Assembly: GCA_030704615.1 (NCBI GenBank)
Contig: CM060731.1
Location: 25,048,001-25,112,000, forward strand
Direction: 5' to 3'
Source: Takakia lepidozioides
Taxonomy: Eukaryota > Streptophyta > Takakiopsida > Takakiales > Takakiaceae
Length of the DNA stretch: 64,000 bases
Below the pieces are notes generated by a model, which searched no databases, had not been told where the DNA came from, and saw only the letters and a list, made by a program, of their open reading frames with translations. This document shows positions 10,344-22,771 of this stretch, piece by piece. Position numbers and translations under genes: made by a program. The first letter of the stretch is position 1, and each line of letters opens with the position of its first letter.

Positions 10344-13231
10344 ATGGAAGCTTCAGGCCAAGTGACTGGCTGGGCTGCAAAGGATACCACGGGAACCCTT
10401 GCACCCTTCAAATTCTCGCGCAGGTGGGATGACCATCTGCAGAACATTTCATTTGCATGCATAAAAATGTTAAAATTTATGTTTTCTCCTTTTCGTGTTG
10501 GTCGTATGGATGTACAAGTAGCCTTTGAAGCCCGAGATTTTTCTCTCGTTGATGTTTTTGAATTTGAGGCACTTTTTCAATATCCGGTTCTGGACGTAGA
10601 ATTGGTCAGTTGACACGAGCACTACGCGGAGGTCTTTTAACAGAAAATGCTGTGAAGACATAGGTGCCAGGACCTTGATCGATGAGTGCAGCTTGTTATT
10701 GGCAACTAATCCCATGTCTGGAGACTTCTCTAGATAGAATTTTTTGAATGACAAGAATTAACAGACTACACCACCCTGCTCAAGCCTCAACAGAAGACCC
10801 GTGGCTGCTTCCTTACGCTATATAGGTTGACCGTGCGCGAATGTGATTCTGATGCAGGCCAACAGGTCCTGAGGATGTGACATTCAAGGTCCTCTACTGC
10901 GGAATTTGCCATTCTGATCTGCATCAAATCCGGAATGAGTGGCTCAATTCGAAATACCCCATGGTTCCAGGGTGAGATGCAATCTGGTCCACACTGTCTC
11001 TCCACTGTCTCTGCTATAATGCCTAGCCAAGTACATCTTTTGAGTGCAGTACCCGGTGATAATACCGGCCAGGAAGGGATGACGTCCACTCGACATTTTG
11101 AAAGCAAACCTTTGTGACCCTCGGAGTGTCATTCCTCATGAATGGCAAACTTATTAATGCCAACTTCTGTTGTTCCTAGCCTCATGTTCTGAGTTTGATG
11201 AAACCTAACTAAAACTTCTACAGGCAGTGTAGAACAGCAGATGAACTACAGGTCTGAATATCCGATGGGAAGAAAGACATGCATGCAAAAAGTAACCAAA
11301 GAATTTGTCGTGCTGAGTCTGACAGCTCTGAAGTGGATGATCACAGGCATGAAATTGTTGGAGTTGTCACTGAAGTGGGCTCAAAGGTGGAAAGCTTTAA
11401 GGTGGGCCAGAGCGTTGGAGTGGGCTGCATGGTGCGATCCTGCCAGGCCTGTGAGTCTTGCGAGCAGGGATTAGAGCAGTACTGCGACAAAGTGGTGTGG
11501 ACCTACAACGCCATTGACAACGATGGTTCCCTCACCCAGGGTGGCTACTCTGGGATTATGGTTTGTGACCAAAAGTACGTGTTTGGATACGCAATTGAGC
11601 TGCCAGCTAATGGCTACAGTCCGATAAAATTTAAATTAAGTAAAAATGGTTTTGCCCGCCAACGGACCTATTCTTTGGATGTCAAGTGGTGAGTGATATC
11701 TATGTGCGCAGGGTTGTAATCCACAGATGAAATCATCTGCAGATAGCAGGGTTCGAGATAGCAAAGGTACGAGCCCGGACAAATCAAACTATCTAGATCT
11801 GGACGATAACCCTTCCATAGTCTGACAATCATGCACGTGTGCCCGATTTGCCAGGTTTGTGTTGCGGATCCCTGAGAACTTGCCTATGGATGGAGCAGCG
11901 CCCCTGCTATGTGCAGGCATAACGGTTTGGAGCCCCATGAAGCACTTTGGGATGACTAAGAAGGGCAAGCACTTCGGAGTGATCGGGTTGGGTGGCCTGG
12001 GGCACATGGCAGTGAAGTTTGCTAAGGCGTTTGGTTTGAAGGTTACTGTCTTTAGCACCTCCCCCGGCAAAGAGAAGGAGGCTCGGGAGAGTCTTGAAGC
12101 TGACAATTTTATTGTCAGCAAGGATGAAAAGAAAATGAAGGTGAGACTTATGCTAAGGAAAAGCGGGGTTCGCACAGTGCGTGCAAGTTGAAGTGGTGGG
12201 CATGTTCAAGTATATTTTTGTCAATTCATGAATTCACTAACTTTGCATTGATAAAGTCTCCAACAAAGGAAGCCACGCGATGATGGGAAATAGATAAAAG
12301 GATAGACACTTGATCCATGATACTATGAGCACAAAATGTTAAAATTAAAATTTATTCGTTGTAGTATATGTGTACAATATCTATTTCAAACCATGTCCAG
12401 AGCATTTCTGGGTAAATATACATTTGGGTATTGATTGCGACATTCCTGGGGTGGCTGAATGTGCGCAGGCTGCACAAAAGACGATTGACTACATGATGGA
12501 TACAGTGTCAGGTTTTCACTGCTTGGATACATATCTCAGTCTGCTAAAGACGAATGGCAAGCTTGTCTTGGTTGGTGTCCCTGAGAAAAAGCTGGAAATC
12601 ACCCCTGGTTCAATCATTTTTGGTAAGTCCTAAAGCTGCAATCTGGCTTTTGTACGAGAGAGGGTTCTTCGGATTATTTGTCAGGTAGCAAACACCCACA
12701 AACCGTTACTTCCAGACGAAAATATCCAAAGCATTTAAGGTCGTGCAAGTATAGTCACGGAAGCAAGCTCATGTTCCTTGAGAATGCACAGGGAGCGAAT
12801 TCTTCCACCTTTTTGAAAAATTTGGCTTCAAGCTTCACTCTGTAGAGATTTGGTACTAGTCTACAAGTCTCTAAGTTTTAAGAGTACCTGCTCCCCACCT
12901 TCAAGGCAAGCTTTGCGAGAGGAAAGGCACTGACCACGTTGAACTTAGAAAGATGCCATTACTGGTGTGGCAGTGGCCCTAAGTTACAGCGAGTTTCATG
13001 CTGAGCCTGAATGTTGAAAATGCAGGGCGACGGTTCGTGGGGGGCAGTCTGATAGGAGGAGTGGAAGAGACTCAAGATATGCTGGACTTTTGTGGGGAGC
13101 ACAATATTACGTGCATGATTGAGAAGATCCACATGTCGTACGTCAACGAGGCCATGGAAAGACTTGTGAAATGTGATGTCAAGTATCGATTTGTGATTGA
13201 TGTCGGGAAGACTCTTGAGGCAGAGCTGTAG
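10344..13231 (+). CDS. CAD: Cinnamyl alcohol dehydrogenase-like zinc alcohol dehydrogenase (complete, 6 exons)
   Basis: NADPH-dependent MDR dehydrogenase that interconverts (hydroxy)cinnamaldehydes and alcohols in phenylpropanoid metabolism, cytosolic. Exons: 10344-10423, 10858-10971, 11347-11574, 11855-12140, 12469-12622, 13026-13231; all introns have GT/AG ends and phases join, giving 355 residues, the usual CAD length. Visible: [14 protein letters not shown] start, catalytic zinc ligands in CGICHSDLH and PGHE, structural zinc cysteines in [16 protein letters not shown], the Rossmann loop [13 protein letters not shown], the NADP-type [10 protein letters not shown], and the C-terminus [10 protein letters not shown]. 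In organisms without true lignin, related enzymes serve other aldehyde reductions, so substrate is inferred only. TATA box at 9427. Confidence 0.93.
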
Positions 13232-13844
13232 CCTGGCTGTAGCTGCAGATTTTATCAAATCTGCTACCAGGGATGGGGCAGCTTCAGGTCAGATATAAAG
13301 AACACTGCCGAGTATAATACTTCAGATGAAGTCAGGTTTGCTGAGCTGCCATTTTTGTTCCTCTGATTACATGTGGTTGATCGTTATATTACTAGTTTTC
13401 AGTTTTGCAATCGCTTCACCGGACTTGTAGTGGGAAGCATGAAGAGGTTGAACATATACTATTCTGGACTGGTTGTTATGGCTTGCAAACTGTAGCAGGA
13501 TGCATTCGTCTGGAGACAGATACTCTTCTGTTCATTACGTGGATAAAAAGCAGGTGGTGATTTGAGAAAGTTAGTGCGGGCCTAATTTTGGTCAACAGCA
13601 ACAATATTAGACACCTGGCAGATGATGTGCGATGGAGGACTAATGTAATTGGTGCCACCAATGAGGGCTGGCCACCTGGCTGTTTAGATTGGTAGCTCTT
13701 ATTTTATAGAAAAAGCTATGGAGGCTTGGGCTTTCAGCGGTGTGATTTGGTGTGCTAAACTGTGTCCCTCCATATAACTTAGTGTGTTAATGTTGTTAAC
13801 CCTTAAGCGACTAGCTAAGTTTTGGTGGGCCACTCCCCAAATGG
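13232..13844. other. CAD 3' flank with dispersed repeat copy 2
   Basis: No gene. The segment 13525-13740 is the diverged partner of the repeat at 8638-8870. Confidence 0.4.
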
Positions 13845-14035
13845 TACACGGGTAAATAGATTTTTGCTTATCCTCCGGATAAGGATAAATAAAAATCAGA
13901 GGTTTATTTATCCTCCGGGTAAGGGTAAATTGATATATCCATTTATTTATCCTACGGGTAAAGGGTAAAGGCCAATAAGGATATATGATTTACCCTTTTT
14001 ATACCCGTCGGATAAATAAAGGATATATAGAGAGA
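13845..14035. repeat. Clustered TTTATCC-CGGGTAA-GGTAAA repeats
   Basis: At least four degenerate copies, in both orientations, of a unit like TTTATTTATCCTCCGGGTAA followed by GGGTAAA. They can pair as hairpins. They mark the left border of the AT-rich transposon block. Confidence 0.5.
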
Positions 14036-16335
14036 TATATAATTTTTTTAGTTTGTTATGCTCAACTCAAAAAATATAACTAACTAATTAAGGTAATCAA
14101 TTGTCTATTTATTGGTTTGGCGTTTGTTGGAGCAAGTACAAGACAAGGCGCCTAAATTTTTCATGTTCATCCAACTTCATCCATATCAGTTACGACGTTA
14201 ATTTTTAAAACCACGCGACCCGATTCAGGTGGTGGGGTCCTTTAAGATAGTGTTGGGAGGGTATTGGATACGTAGAGGGTATCAATGCGGGTATGTGGAC
14301 CCGGATCCGCAGGGTACATTGTTGGACAATACCATGTTCATAACCTACCCGCTGGTTAGCTGATATTGATGCTGAGACCTGGCCCTGGGATAAGGCTTCG
14401 GTGATATTGAAAAAATATCTATAAGCGCAACCAATTGAGGATTGTTGGGAGACTTTACTGCTATTTTTTGGTTGTCCGATTATCTTTCTTGTCATATATT
14501 TATTTGGTCTCGAACGAGTACAAGAATCACAATTAAATGCGGTGAACAATTCAACCGTCCTCCATTCCAAATGGTCTTTGAAGACAGATTGAACCACATA
14601 GGCCATTTCGAGCCCATAGTCCCGTCATTCATAACAAGACCATCTCATATACAAAACCAATTTGAAGCTGAAATTATACATAAAAATCATTTATGAAACG
14701 TTAATGTTCCTCAACCAATTGCACATTTTGATGTTCTCGCATCCAATTCAACACCCAAACCAATTAAAACCATGCATGTACCAAACGATTTCATTGGACA
14801 AAAGATCTTTAAAACAAAGAATTATTGCATGTTAAACAAACAAATCATAGTTTCCCAAACAAAAAAATTGACAATATATTTTTATGCTCTCATGCTCATT
14901 TAAAGCTGTATTTGAAATAAATTATTTGACATTTATATTTATTACAAAAAAAGTGACAACCCAATAGATCGAGTTTTTTATTTAAAAATTTAAAAAAAAA
15001 ACTCTAAAAAGTAACATTCAAATAACTTTTTAAAAATGCATTTATTGAAAAATACAAAAATATATGAACGATTTTCCTAGGTTCATTTGTGTATGTTGTC
15101 ACCGAATATGGTTTCGGTACTAGGATGAATGCAAGGTTGATTGGACCAAAATGGACGTTACTAACACAGTTTTAGATTAACTGCAATTGATGGTGTCATC
15201 AATTGAAATTGAATTAACTCATTAAAACCAGCAAATATATATGTCATTGGATTCCTAGCTTCAATACGCACCCATGTCAACTCTCCAATCATGAATCCGA
15301 TAAGAAATGACTCCGCTATGGACTTTTGAACATCATCATTGTGGATTGTTACCGCAATGAATGGAATTACAATGGACTCAAATTCTCATATGTGCCATTG
15401 GTGAATTCCATTGAAATTTGGACATAAGGTGACCATTTTGGTCCACATCATAGATATGGATTTGAAGTAGCAAAATCATTTGTCATTTGACTCATATGGA
15501 CTAATATATGTAAAAAAATCAGACGTTTTTTGAAAAGTTCATAGCTCATCTTATTTTTTGGATTTTGGGTGTCATTGTTTTTCTAGAAGTATAAAAACCT
15601 ATCATCTTCAATGGCTAGGTGTCATATTGAATTTTTTTGTAAACTCTAATTTTTAGTTTTTCATAATTTCTCTAAATAATATACTAAAATATTTAATGAA
15701 TTATATCTTTAATATTTGGGGTAGGACTCTTTACTAAATATATTATCTATCACTCAAAAAATATTTTGGGATAATATCCTCAACTTTTGTTTTTTGGTCA
15801 TGGACTTTCATGGAGTAGGATCTGTCGTTTTTGGTCCACTCAATCCTGCAACTGCCCACTAGAAGATATTGGCTTCTGACGATTATTTAAATTATATTAT
15901 CTTATATGTCTGAGATCTGGTTCACTCATAATCAGAAATCTCATATGTATGTAAAATTGTCGACGTATGATTGATGATGATAAATTAAAAAATAAATAAA
16001 ATAAAAAATGTTTATTGAACCTTATCATGCACCAAAAAATGTAATTGAATCAGTAAATGTCTTAAACCAATTGGAAGAACGTCTTGCAGCCCCTCGAATG
16101 GCATTTGCACAAATATATTAGCTGCATGGGTTCACTCAATTTGGCATTCGTAGTAGCATTATCAATGTTCCAACAATATTGATAAAATCCAATATGTCTT
16201 ACATCACTTAGTGACCGGTGTGTATACAGAGGGGGACTCTTCTGTAATTTTGGGAATATATATTTTGGAGCTTCATTACTTCATGTTTGGGAACACGATG
16301 TTAAGCTAGACATAATTTTCTTTTTCGGTTTCGCA
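14036..16335. other. AT-rich DNA without genes
   Basis: Strongly AT-rich. Around 14245 the words GTGTTGGGAGGGTATTGG and GGGTATGTGGACCCGG recall the end of the hAT MITE at 23137, so a decayed relative may lie here. Nothing else was identified. Confidence 0.4.
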
Positions 16336-16524
16336 AGAAGAGAGACAGCTTTCGAACAAATCCACAGTAAGTTGGATCTCATGTCTGGCTGGCTGCAAGA
16401 ATCATTGTCACGGACAAGGGCTGCCTCGACTAAAAATATTGATGATTTGAATGCCCTCCGACATTCCTTGGGTGTTCAATTAATCCTAGAAGAGGAGGAG
16501 CGTTGCTTGGAGCTAAAACTGAAG
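16336..16524 (+). pseudogene. Isolated exon-like coding fragment, unknown
   Basis: An open 63-codon stretch reading ETAFEQIHSKLDLMSGWLQE through NALRHSLGVQLILEEEERC, with a possible acceptor (TCGCAAG) and a donor CTGAAG|GTGAGAG. The Glu/Leu-rich composition suggests a helical or coiled-coil segment. No neighbouring exon was found; probably a captured or decayed gene piece. Confidence 0.3.
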
Positions 16525-16933
16525 GTGAGAGTCTTCTGGTAAGCATATTTTGTCATGTCCCACATAATCTTTTGAGGGCTAGGTGGATAGACTTTCTGTT
16601 TCAACAATTCTGGTAGAAACTGCAACAAATGTTGAGCATTGTTTGAATGTTGTGTAGAGGTAAGGACACCTATGAGTTACAGCACAAAGACGAGTAATTC
16701 AAGAAGATGACAACACGATGCAACTGGGACGCAATTTAAAAGGAGATTCACTAATGTTGAATTTACTGTCGTTGGCAAGAATGATTTAGTGTTATCTTTG
16801 AAGCTCTTTAAATCTCTCTTCGGCATTGCTGCAATATTGGGGATGGAAATAAAGAAGTTGTCGTGAAGGGGATTGTATCAGGCTGAGGTCGAGTTTACGT
16901 GTGGGCTAATGAGTTCATGTTTCCTTTTATCCA

Positions 16934-17139
16934 GTTGTCACTCCACCATGCTCCATGTCCCGGAGTTATACTCTTTTCGATTTCAATTTTAAGTAATTCA
17001 GATTAATGTGGCTGAATTCCAAGGATGGTGACTCATCACTTTTGGAATAAATTGTCACTCATCCATGCTTCATGTCCATGAGTTATACTCTTTTCGATTT
17101 CAGTTTAAGTAATTCAGAATAATGGCGCTGAATTTCTTA
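16934..17139. repeat. Tandem duplication, about 117-bp period
   Basis: Two copies share TTGTCACTC, CATGCT(C/T)CATGTCC, GAGTTATACTCTTTTCGATT and TAAGTAATTCAGA in the same order. Non-coding. Confidence 0.7.
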
Positions 17140-17539
17140 GAATTTAAAGAGAAATTGGAGTATTTATTATTTTCTTTATTTATGGCTGGACTGAATTGTG
17201 CAAAAATCGATTTTTTTATAGAACTTACTTTCTTAATTTTATTTAGTCATACGTCTTCCTCAAGATGAAGCAACAATAGCAAAAGAAAGAAATCTAATGG
17301 ATGAAGTCTCACCTCCTTCTGTAAGGAGCGAAGTCTAACCAGCTTCCTAACCTCTCAAAAGTCATTCACATTCAAATGCCCAACATATCAGGGAACGACA
17401 ACAGAACGATAAGTGTCAGTTAGTTTAAATAGAATGTCCGCTCTAACTTTCCAAGGACGGACGACAATGTACACTTTATCCTTCTGATTATTGCTGAATA
17501 TCACATCTAACTCGTTCAACTTATCTCCATCCAGAGTGT

Positions 17540-18171
17540 GACTAGGTATCACTAACAATAATATGAATCTCCACTCTCTTCAAGCCATCTTGTCGATCCG
17601 AGGTAATTTCACACACTTAGCAATACAGTCAATACAAAGAAATTGCGAATATTTGGGATACCAGTACCTTGATTCAAAACCAGCAGACCAAGTGCGAAGA
17701 AAAGTATTGCATTCCACTTCATTAACGCCCTTACGAGCCACTTTCCCACCAATGATCTCATACTTCTCTCCAGGATCAGTATGAACAGCACTCCCGTACA
17801 TTCTAACCTGAATAGAAAAACCATCAGCAGACGCAACTAACTTGTGAAGGTAGTACCCATCCAAAGAAAGGTCCACCAACCGCCCTCGCCCAGTTCAAAA
17901 CACTCTTGAACTCCTGAAGACTGCATCGAGCCTCAAACACTTGCAACACATAGGCGGAATAAACCACTAAACTCCATGAGTCCATCAAAGTGTAGTGATC
18001 CTGATTCTTTGGATCTATCACATAGTGCCGACAAATGTTATTCACTTGTCCAACTGAAGCACCTCCATAACCTCCCAGCAAATTCAACGCATCACTGTCC
18101 TCAACAACTGCGCGCATATTGCCTCTCACCCGGATCTTCATAACATCTTCATCTCTGCAAAACTCCCGGAT
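17540..18171 (-). pseudogene. Broken unknown protein-coding fragment
   Basis: Two minus-strand frames appear to be one protein split by a frameshift near 17880. The upstream part (18141-17885) reads ALNLLGGYGGASVGQVNNIC then RHYVIDPKNQDHYTLMDSWS; the downstream part (17879-17580) reads VDLSLDGYYLHKLVASADGF then VHTDPGEKYEIIGGKV. Composition and length look protein-like rather than random. The family was not recognised and no start or splice sites could be assigned. It lies in AT-rich repeat DNA, so it may be part of an uncharacterised transposon. Confidence 0.4.
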
Positions 18172-18699
18172 ACTACCACCAGAGTATTAATACACATTTA
18201 AAGGATTCCTAGGGACTTCGAACATTTTCGTCTTCTTAGTAAAGCATTACATGATTTATGTGGAACTCCATTATATCACCTTGTCAATGTATTGATAAGA
18301 AGAAATTGAAAAAATTTGTTTGAATTGTCTGAGGATTCCCAAACAATCATAGGTGATGTTAAAAACCAAAATACTAATGACTGCTTTGAAGAAATACATG
18401 AAAATACTTCCACAGACACATTCGTAGATAATTCATTGATGTTGAACAAATATTTGATCATGGATGCAATACTTGTGCAATCGCTCCAAGTATCGTAGCG
18501 CGGAGCAGTTCGGCAAACGTTTTGTAGCTCTCTGCTGAACTTAGAAGTACCGCAGGTAGCCAGCTCAAGGAGTCATCAGGATAGAGCTAAAGATCCAGAC
18601 CAAGGGCTATTCCTCCCATGAGAAAAACTACCATTGTGCTAACACTACTATAAGATGACTCACAACAAATAGAAGATTTATACACAAGCGTTGGGGTGC
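18172..18699. other. AT-rich spacer, nothing identified
   Basis: No feature supported between the broken ORF and the tandem coding repeats. Confidence 0.4.
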
Positions 18700-19475
18700 T
18701 TATCAATCGGTGAAACAATCATGTAGCATTATCTTCAAGCGGTTGTACTTGTCGATGCTGGCACATTGGTCGGCATGGGTTTCGTATAGGCTAGGGAACT
18801 GTTGCATTGCAAGCCTACAATTAGTAACAGCTTCCTCCAACGCCGTCAAATTGTCGTAGTGCGCCATTGTATTCCTCGCAAAGATGCATCTTCTTGATAG
18901 TGCTTTGTAGGCGTCAATGGTCGGCATGGGTTTCGTATAGGCTAGGAAACTGTTGCATTGCAAGCCTACAATTAGCAACAGCTTCTTCCAACACCGCCGA
19001 ATTGTCGTAGTGCGTCATTGTATTCCTCGCAAAGATGCATCTTCATGATAGTGCTTTGTAGTCGTCGATGGTCGGATCGGTTTCGTATAGGCTACTGAAC
19101 TGTTGTATTGCAAGCCTACAATCAGCAACAACTTCCTCCAACGCCGCCAAATTGTCGTAGTGCACCATTGTATTCATCGCAAAGATGCATCTTCTTGATA
19201 GTGTTTTGTAGGCGTCAATGGTCAGCCTGGGTTTCGTATAGGCTAGGGAACTGTTGCATTGCAAGCCTGCAATTAGCAACAACTTCCTCCAACATCGCCA
19301 AATTGTCGTAGTACGTCATTGTATTCCTCGCAAATATGCATCTTCTTGATAGTGCTTTGTAGGCATCGATGGTCGGATTGGTTTCGTATAGGATAGGGAA
19401 TTGTTGCATTGCAAGCTTGCAATCAACAACAACTTCCTCCAACGCCGCCAAACTGTCGTAATGTGTCATTGTCTT
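18700..19475 (-). repeat. Coding-like tandem repeats, about five units of 140-160 bp
   Basis: Five tandem units, read on the minus strand, each encode about 50 residues of the pattern LEEVVANCRLAMQQFPSLYE then ETxPTIDAYKALSRRCIFAR. Units differ in length (141-160 bp) and the frame shifts between some of them, so no single long ORF survives. The alternating helical, Ala/Leu-rich pattern resembles helical repeat proteins, but no known repeat family could be assigned. Confidence 0.7.
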
Positions 19476-21149
19476 CCTCGCAATGTTAGACCTATTAGCT
19501 TTTAGCTTTCGATTTAAAAGGTGTTACAAGACATGGTCTAACTTATACAGCTTTATCTAGCATAAGGAAAAAAGAATTATATATCTTTTGAACACACTCG
19601 AACCAAAAAAATTCAACATTGATAAGTTAATAAGTCAGTTGCCGAAGAAATGAGACGATTAATAACAATGACACACCATAAATTGTCAATGCCCTTCATA
19701 TCGCAATTTTTTTTTTTAATCGTGCAAATGTTAAATACTCGTTTGCTAAACCAATATCAATATGATGTTATATCCTATTGAATCCGTCAAGCTTCACATA
19801 TCTTGTGCTCGAATGAAACACAACTATCGTCATCTAATTTAATCTGGAACATTTTCATCGATTACACCAATTTTTCTTTTATAGCATTTCATCGTGGTCA
19901 TGGCACTGCCATTTTATATAACACTCAAACTCAACCCCTGTCACCTCAACCCCTTGAAGGCCGTACAAGCAGTAGATATCATGGTGCATATCAAGACTTG
20001 TTTCCTAAAAGAAAACCATCATACATCTTCTTCAATCTTTTGGGGATCATTTAACATGCAAAACATTCCATCTGACCCATTCTTTAGGATCTTCTTCTTG
20101 CCTACGGTTCCTCACAATCAAAAAATGCACAGAGGTTCTTAAGCCTGTCTGGACCGGAGACGAGTGCTGCCACAATTGAGGGTCGTCTTTCACAGTTGGA
20201 GTCGCAGGTACTTCAGATTCCCATTCTAAGTCAGTGCCTTGCCGGTGCAAGGGTGCTTCTCAAGGCGATGGCAAATAGAGAGGTGACGGTGTGTGTAGGT
20301 GAAATCCTGAAATGGAGCGTGAACAAGAAGTCGACGGTGGACACAACATGAATCACACACATATGACGACGCCGAATTCATTTCTGCAACTTTCAATTTG
20401 AATTCATGAAGAGCATTGAATATAATAACAATCTATAAACCACCCAAAATGTCATTACAGTCATTTTTATTACATATGGAGAATATGTATAATAAAATAC
20501 CGCACGGTTGCCCAACCATATTTATTGAGGATTTCTATCTTGTTATATTACTTCTCAATCTATCGTGCTTCAAGACTACATGGAAACTCGTAAAATTCAA
20601 ATAACGTGCAATGAGAGTACTACAGACTACTATTCTCAACTTGACCATATATGGATAAATGCGCTACTCTAGCCATGCAAATCCGGATGACTAAAGCATA
20701 TCATTGGACCGATCACAAATTAGTTTAATGTGCTTTAAGACTTTCCAACCATGTTAGTCATTTTTATTGATATTTATGAGGGCTAAAAAAAATTAGATTT
20801 CCCACATATCAATATCAAGTGGCTGGACATGTCACATTAACTGTCACATTTTAGTTTTGAAACCTGTCCCATTGCTTCAGGGATTTAGCACCCCCTTAAA
20901 AACATATTAAACCGGTAAGTTATACTAATACTTAAATGATGTCAAACGTTGCCCAAGTTTACACACCATACCTTAAAAAATACAAACTACTTAAAATACT
21001 TAGAAATACTCACTAACTTTATAATTCTAGCCACCTAAATAAGTATATTAGTATTAGTATTAGTTAGTAGATAACATTTTGATTTAATTAGTTAGTATAA
21101 TTACCCATCACTTTGATAAGTTTGGATAAATTTCAGGGCGCTTCAAATG
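19476..21149. other. AT-rich DNA, nothing identified
   Basis: No supported coding or structural feature; several short poly(A/T) runs. Confidence 0.4.
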
Positions 21150-21386
21150 GTTGAAGAATTTTTTTTAACCCCGGCCCCGGGTTTATAACAGTAGGTTATT
21201 ATCCATGTTTGATTGTTATTGAGATGTTGTCTAATAATTTTGATAATGGGCTTGTTGATAACCCCCGGGTATGTAAAATCGTAAATAAATCTAGTATTGG
21301 TCTCCGGCGAGTATATCCACAACCTCACACCACCAATACCCGGAACCAGCAGGTCTTACAAAAGATAATAACCTCCCAACACTGGT
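21150..21386. mobile_element. hAT-like MITE remnant
   Basis: Ends in CCCAACACTG, the same terminal decamer as the hAT MITE at 23137-23786, and contains related CCCCCGGGTATG and ACCCGG words. The left terminus is degraded and no target duplication was found. Confidence 0.4.
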
Positions 21387-21475
21387 TAGTACTATCCTAA
21401 ATATTAGAAATATCAATGTCATTGGCAAATGAGATCAAAACGAAGGACAACATGCCGGCCCCTATGGCATAGGGA

Positions 21476-22542
21476 GTGATTACTCTCATGTTCAAAAAGG
21501 GGGATAAGGCTAACATTGGCAACTACAGGCCCATCATCCTACTAAACGTGGCATACAAGGTTATTGCCAAGGCATTTGCTTTGACTCCAGCCCCTTCTCC
21601 CCTCCCTCATCCGAACTGGCCATGCTGCACGATTAACATTAGAGAATCTCTTGGAACATTGCCTCATCTATTGTGTCATGCATTTTGGCAATTTGGCCCA
21701 TGGTCCTAGATTTCTACCGTGCCTGGGGTTGCACCCCCCTGGTTCCTATTATCCTGTTGCAACTTGTTGAACTATAGTCAAGTTAGAAAGGCAGCTAAGG
21801 TTAGAACTGCCCACTGTTTGAGGCTCTGCGCACTGACAAAATTGGAAAGCCCGTTGCAGTTGGACCTTGGATAATCTCAATACCTCCTGAACTGAGTTTC
21901 TTACCTATGAATCCTATGACCTCACCATTGTTGCTAAACTTGCCTGGGCAAAACTCTGTGCAGAATTCGAGAGGAACCCCAAGCGTTTGCCAGCTCTCCT
22001 CGCCACTTTTAGAGCGTCTTGGGGGAGACAATGACTCATTTGCAGCTGCACTGATGCTCACTCCTGCACTTGGCCAGGGGCCATTCCCCTTTTCTGGCAA
22101 CAACAATGAGCCTCCCTTGAGTTCAATAGATCAGATATTAACTGGAAGTATATTATGACTGTGGCGAAATCTAGTAGACTTCATTTCCACAGATAGACAT
22201 TGTTTTCCGTTTAGTCCTTCTCGATCGACCGATCTGGCCTACTGTTTAGCGTTGCTTAAAACCTTCCTACTCTAGGGTTTCCTAGCGGCTCATGCCTTCT
22301 CTCTCCATCTTTTCAAAGCACATTCGATCGTGTCCCTACTTTACGCATATTCTACGCGGGATAATTGTCTCATGGTCCCTGCTCAATTGGCATCTCCTAC
22401 ACTGTCCTCCGTGTGTTTAGGCCTCATGGCATCCTTCGGGCATGTAAGGGTTTTAATATTTTTTCCCTTCAATAATTATATCAATAAAATTTTCAGGGCC
22501 ACTGTCCCCTGTTCTTTAGAAAAAATAAAAAACAAAAAAAAA
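21476..22542 (+). mobile_element. Internally deleted LINE with poly(A) tail
   Basis: Begins with a non-LTR reverse transcriptase segment (LMFKKGDKANIGNYRPIILL then NVAYKVIAKAFA, the conserved KKGD...NYRPI.LL block). From about 21590 it jumps to a C-terminal-like sequence (LEHCLIYCVMHFGNL, RAWGCTPLVPIILL in other frames), so most of the polymerase is deleted. A 3' UTR with TCAATAAAATTTTCAGGGCC and an A-rich tail ends at 22542, exactly where the copia LTR begins. Confidence 0.65.
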
Positions 22543-22706
22543 TGTCATGACCATGAATATTATAAATAGGAAGAGTTATATTACACAATATATGAAGACC
22601 TTTTTGTGACAAAACAGAAAGAGACACATACGGCTTTTATCTAGATTTGTATCAATGTCTTCTCTTCTTGTCCTCTTGTCTTTAATGCTTGAGCATAAAC
22701 TCAACA
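22543..22706 (+). repeat. Ty1/copia 5' LTR (short, about 164 bp)
   Basis: Starts TGTCATGACC and ends CTCAACA (TG...CA). It contains a TATA element (TATAAATAGG at about 22560) and is followed at once by a tRNA-Met-type primer-binding site. No 3' LTR was found, so the element is 3'-truncated. Confidence 0.65.
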
Positions 22707-22719
22707 TGGTATCAGAGGC
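22707..22719 (+). other. Primer-binding site (initiator tRNA-Met type)
   Basis: TGGTATCAGAGGC matches the canonical plant copia primer-binding site TGGTATCAGAGC apart from one inserted G. It sits directly after the LTR. Confidence 0.75.
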
Positions 22720-22771
22720 GCTACGTTCCTGAAATATAATTCTCGGAGACCAACGTTTTGAAGAAAGCATA

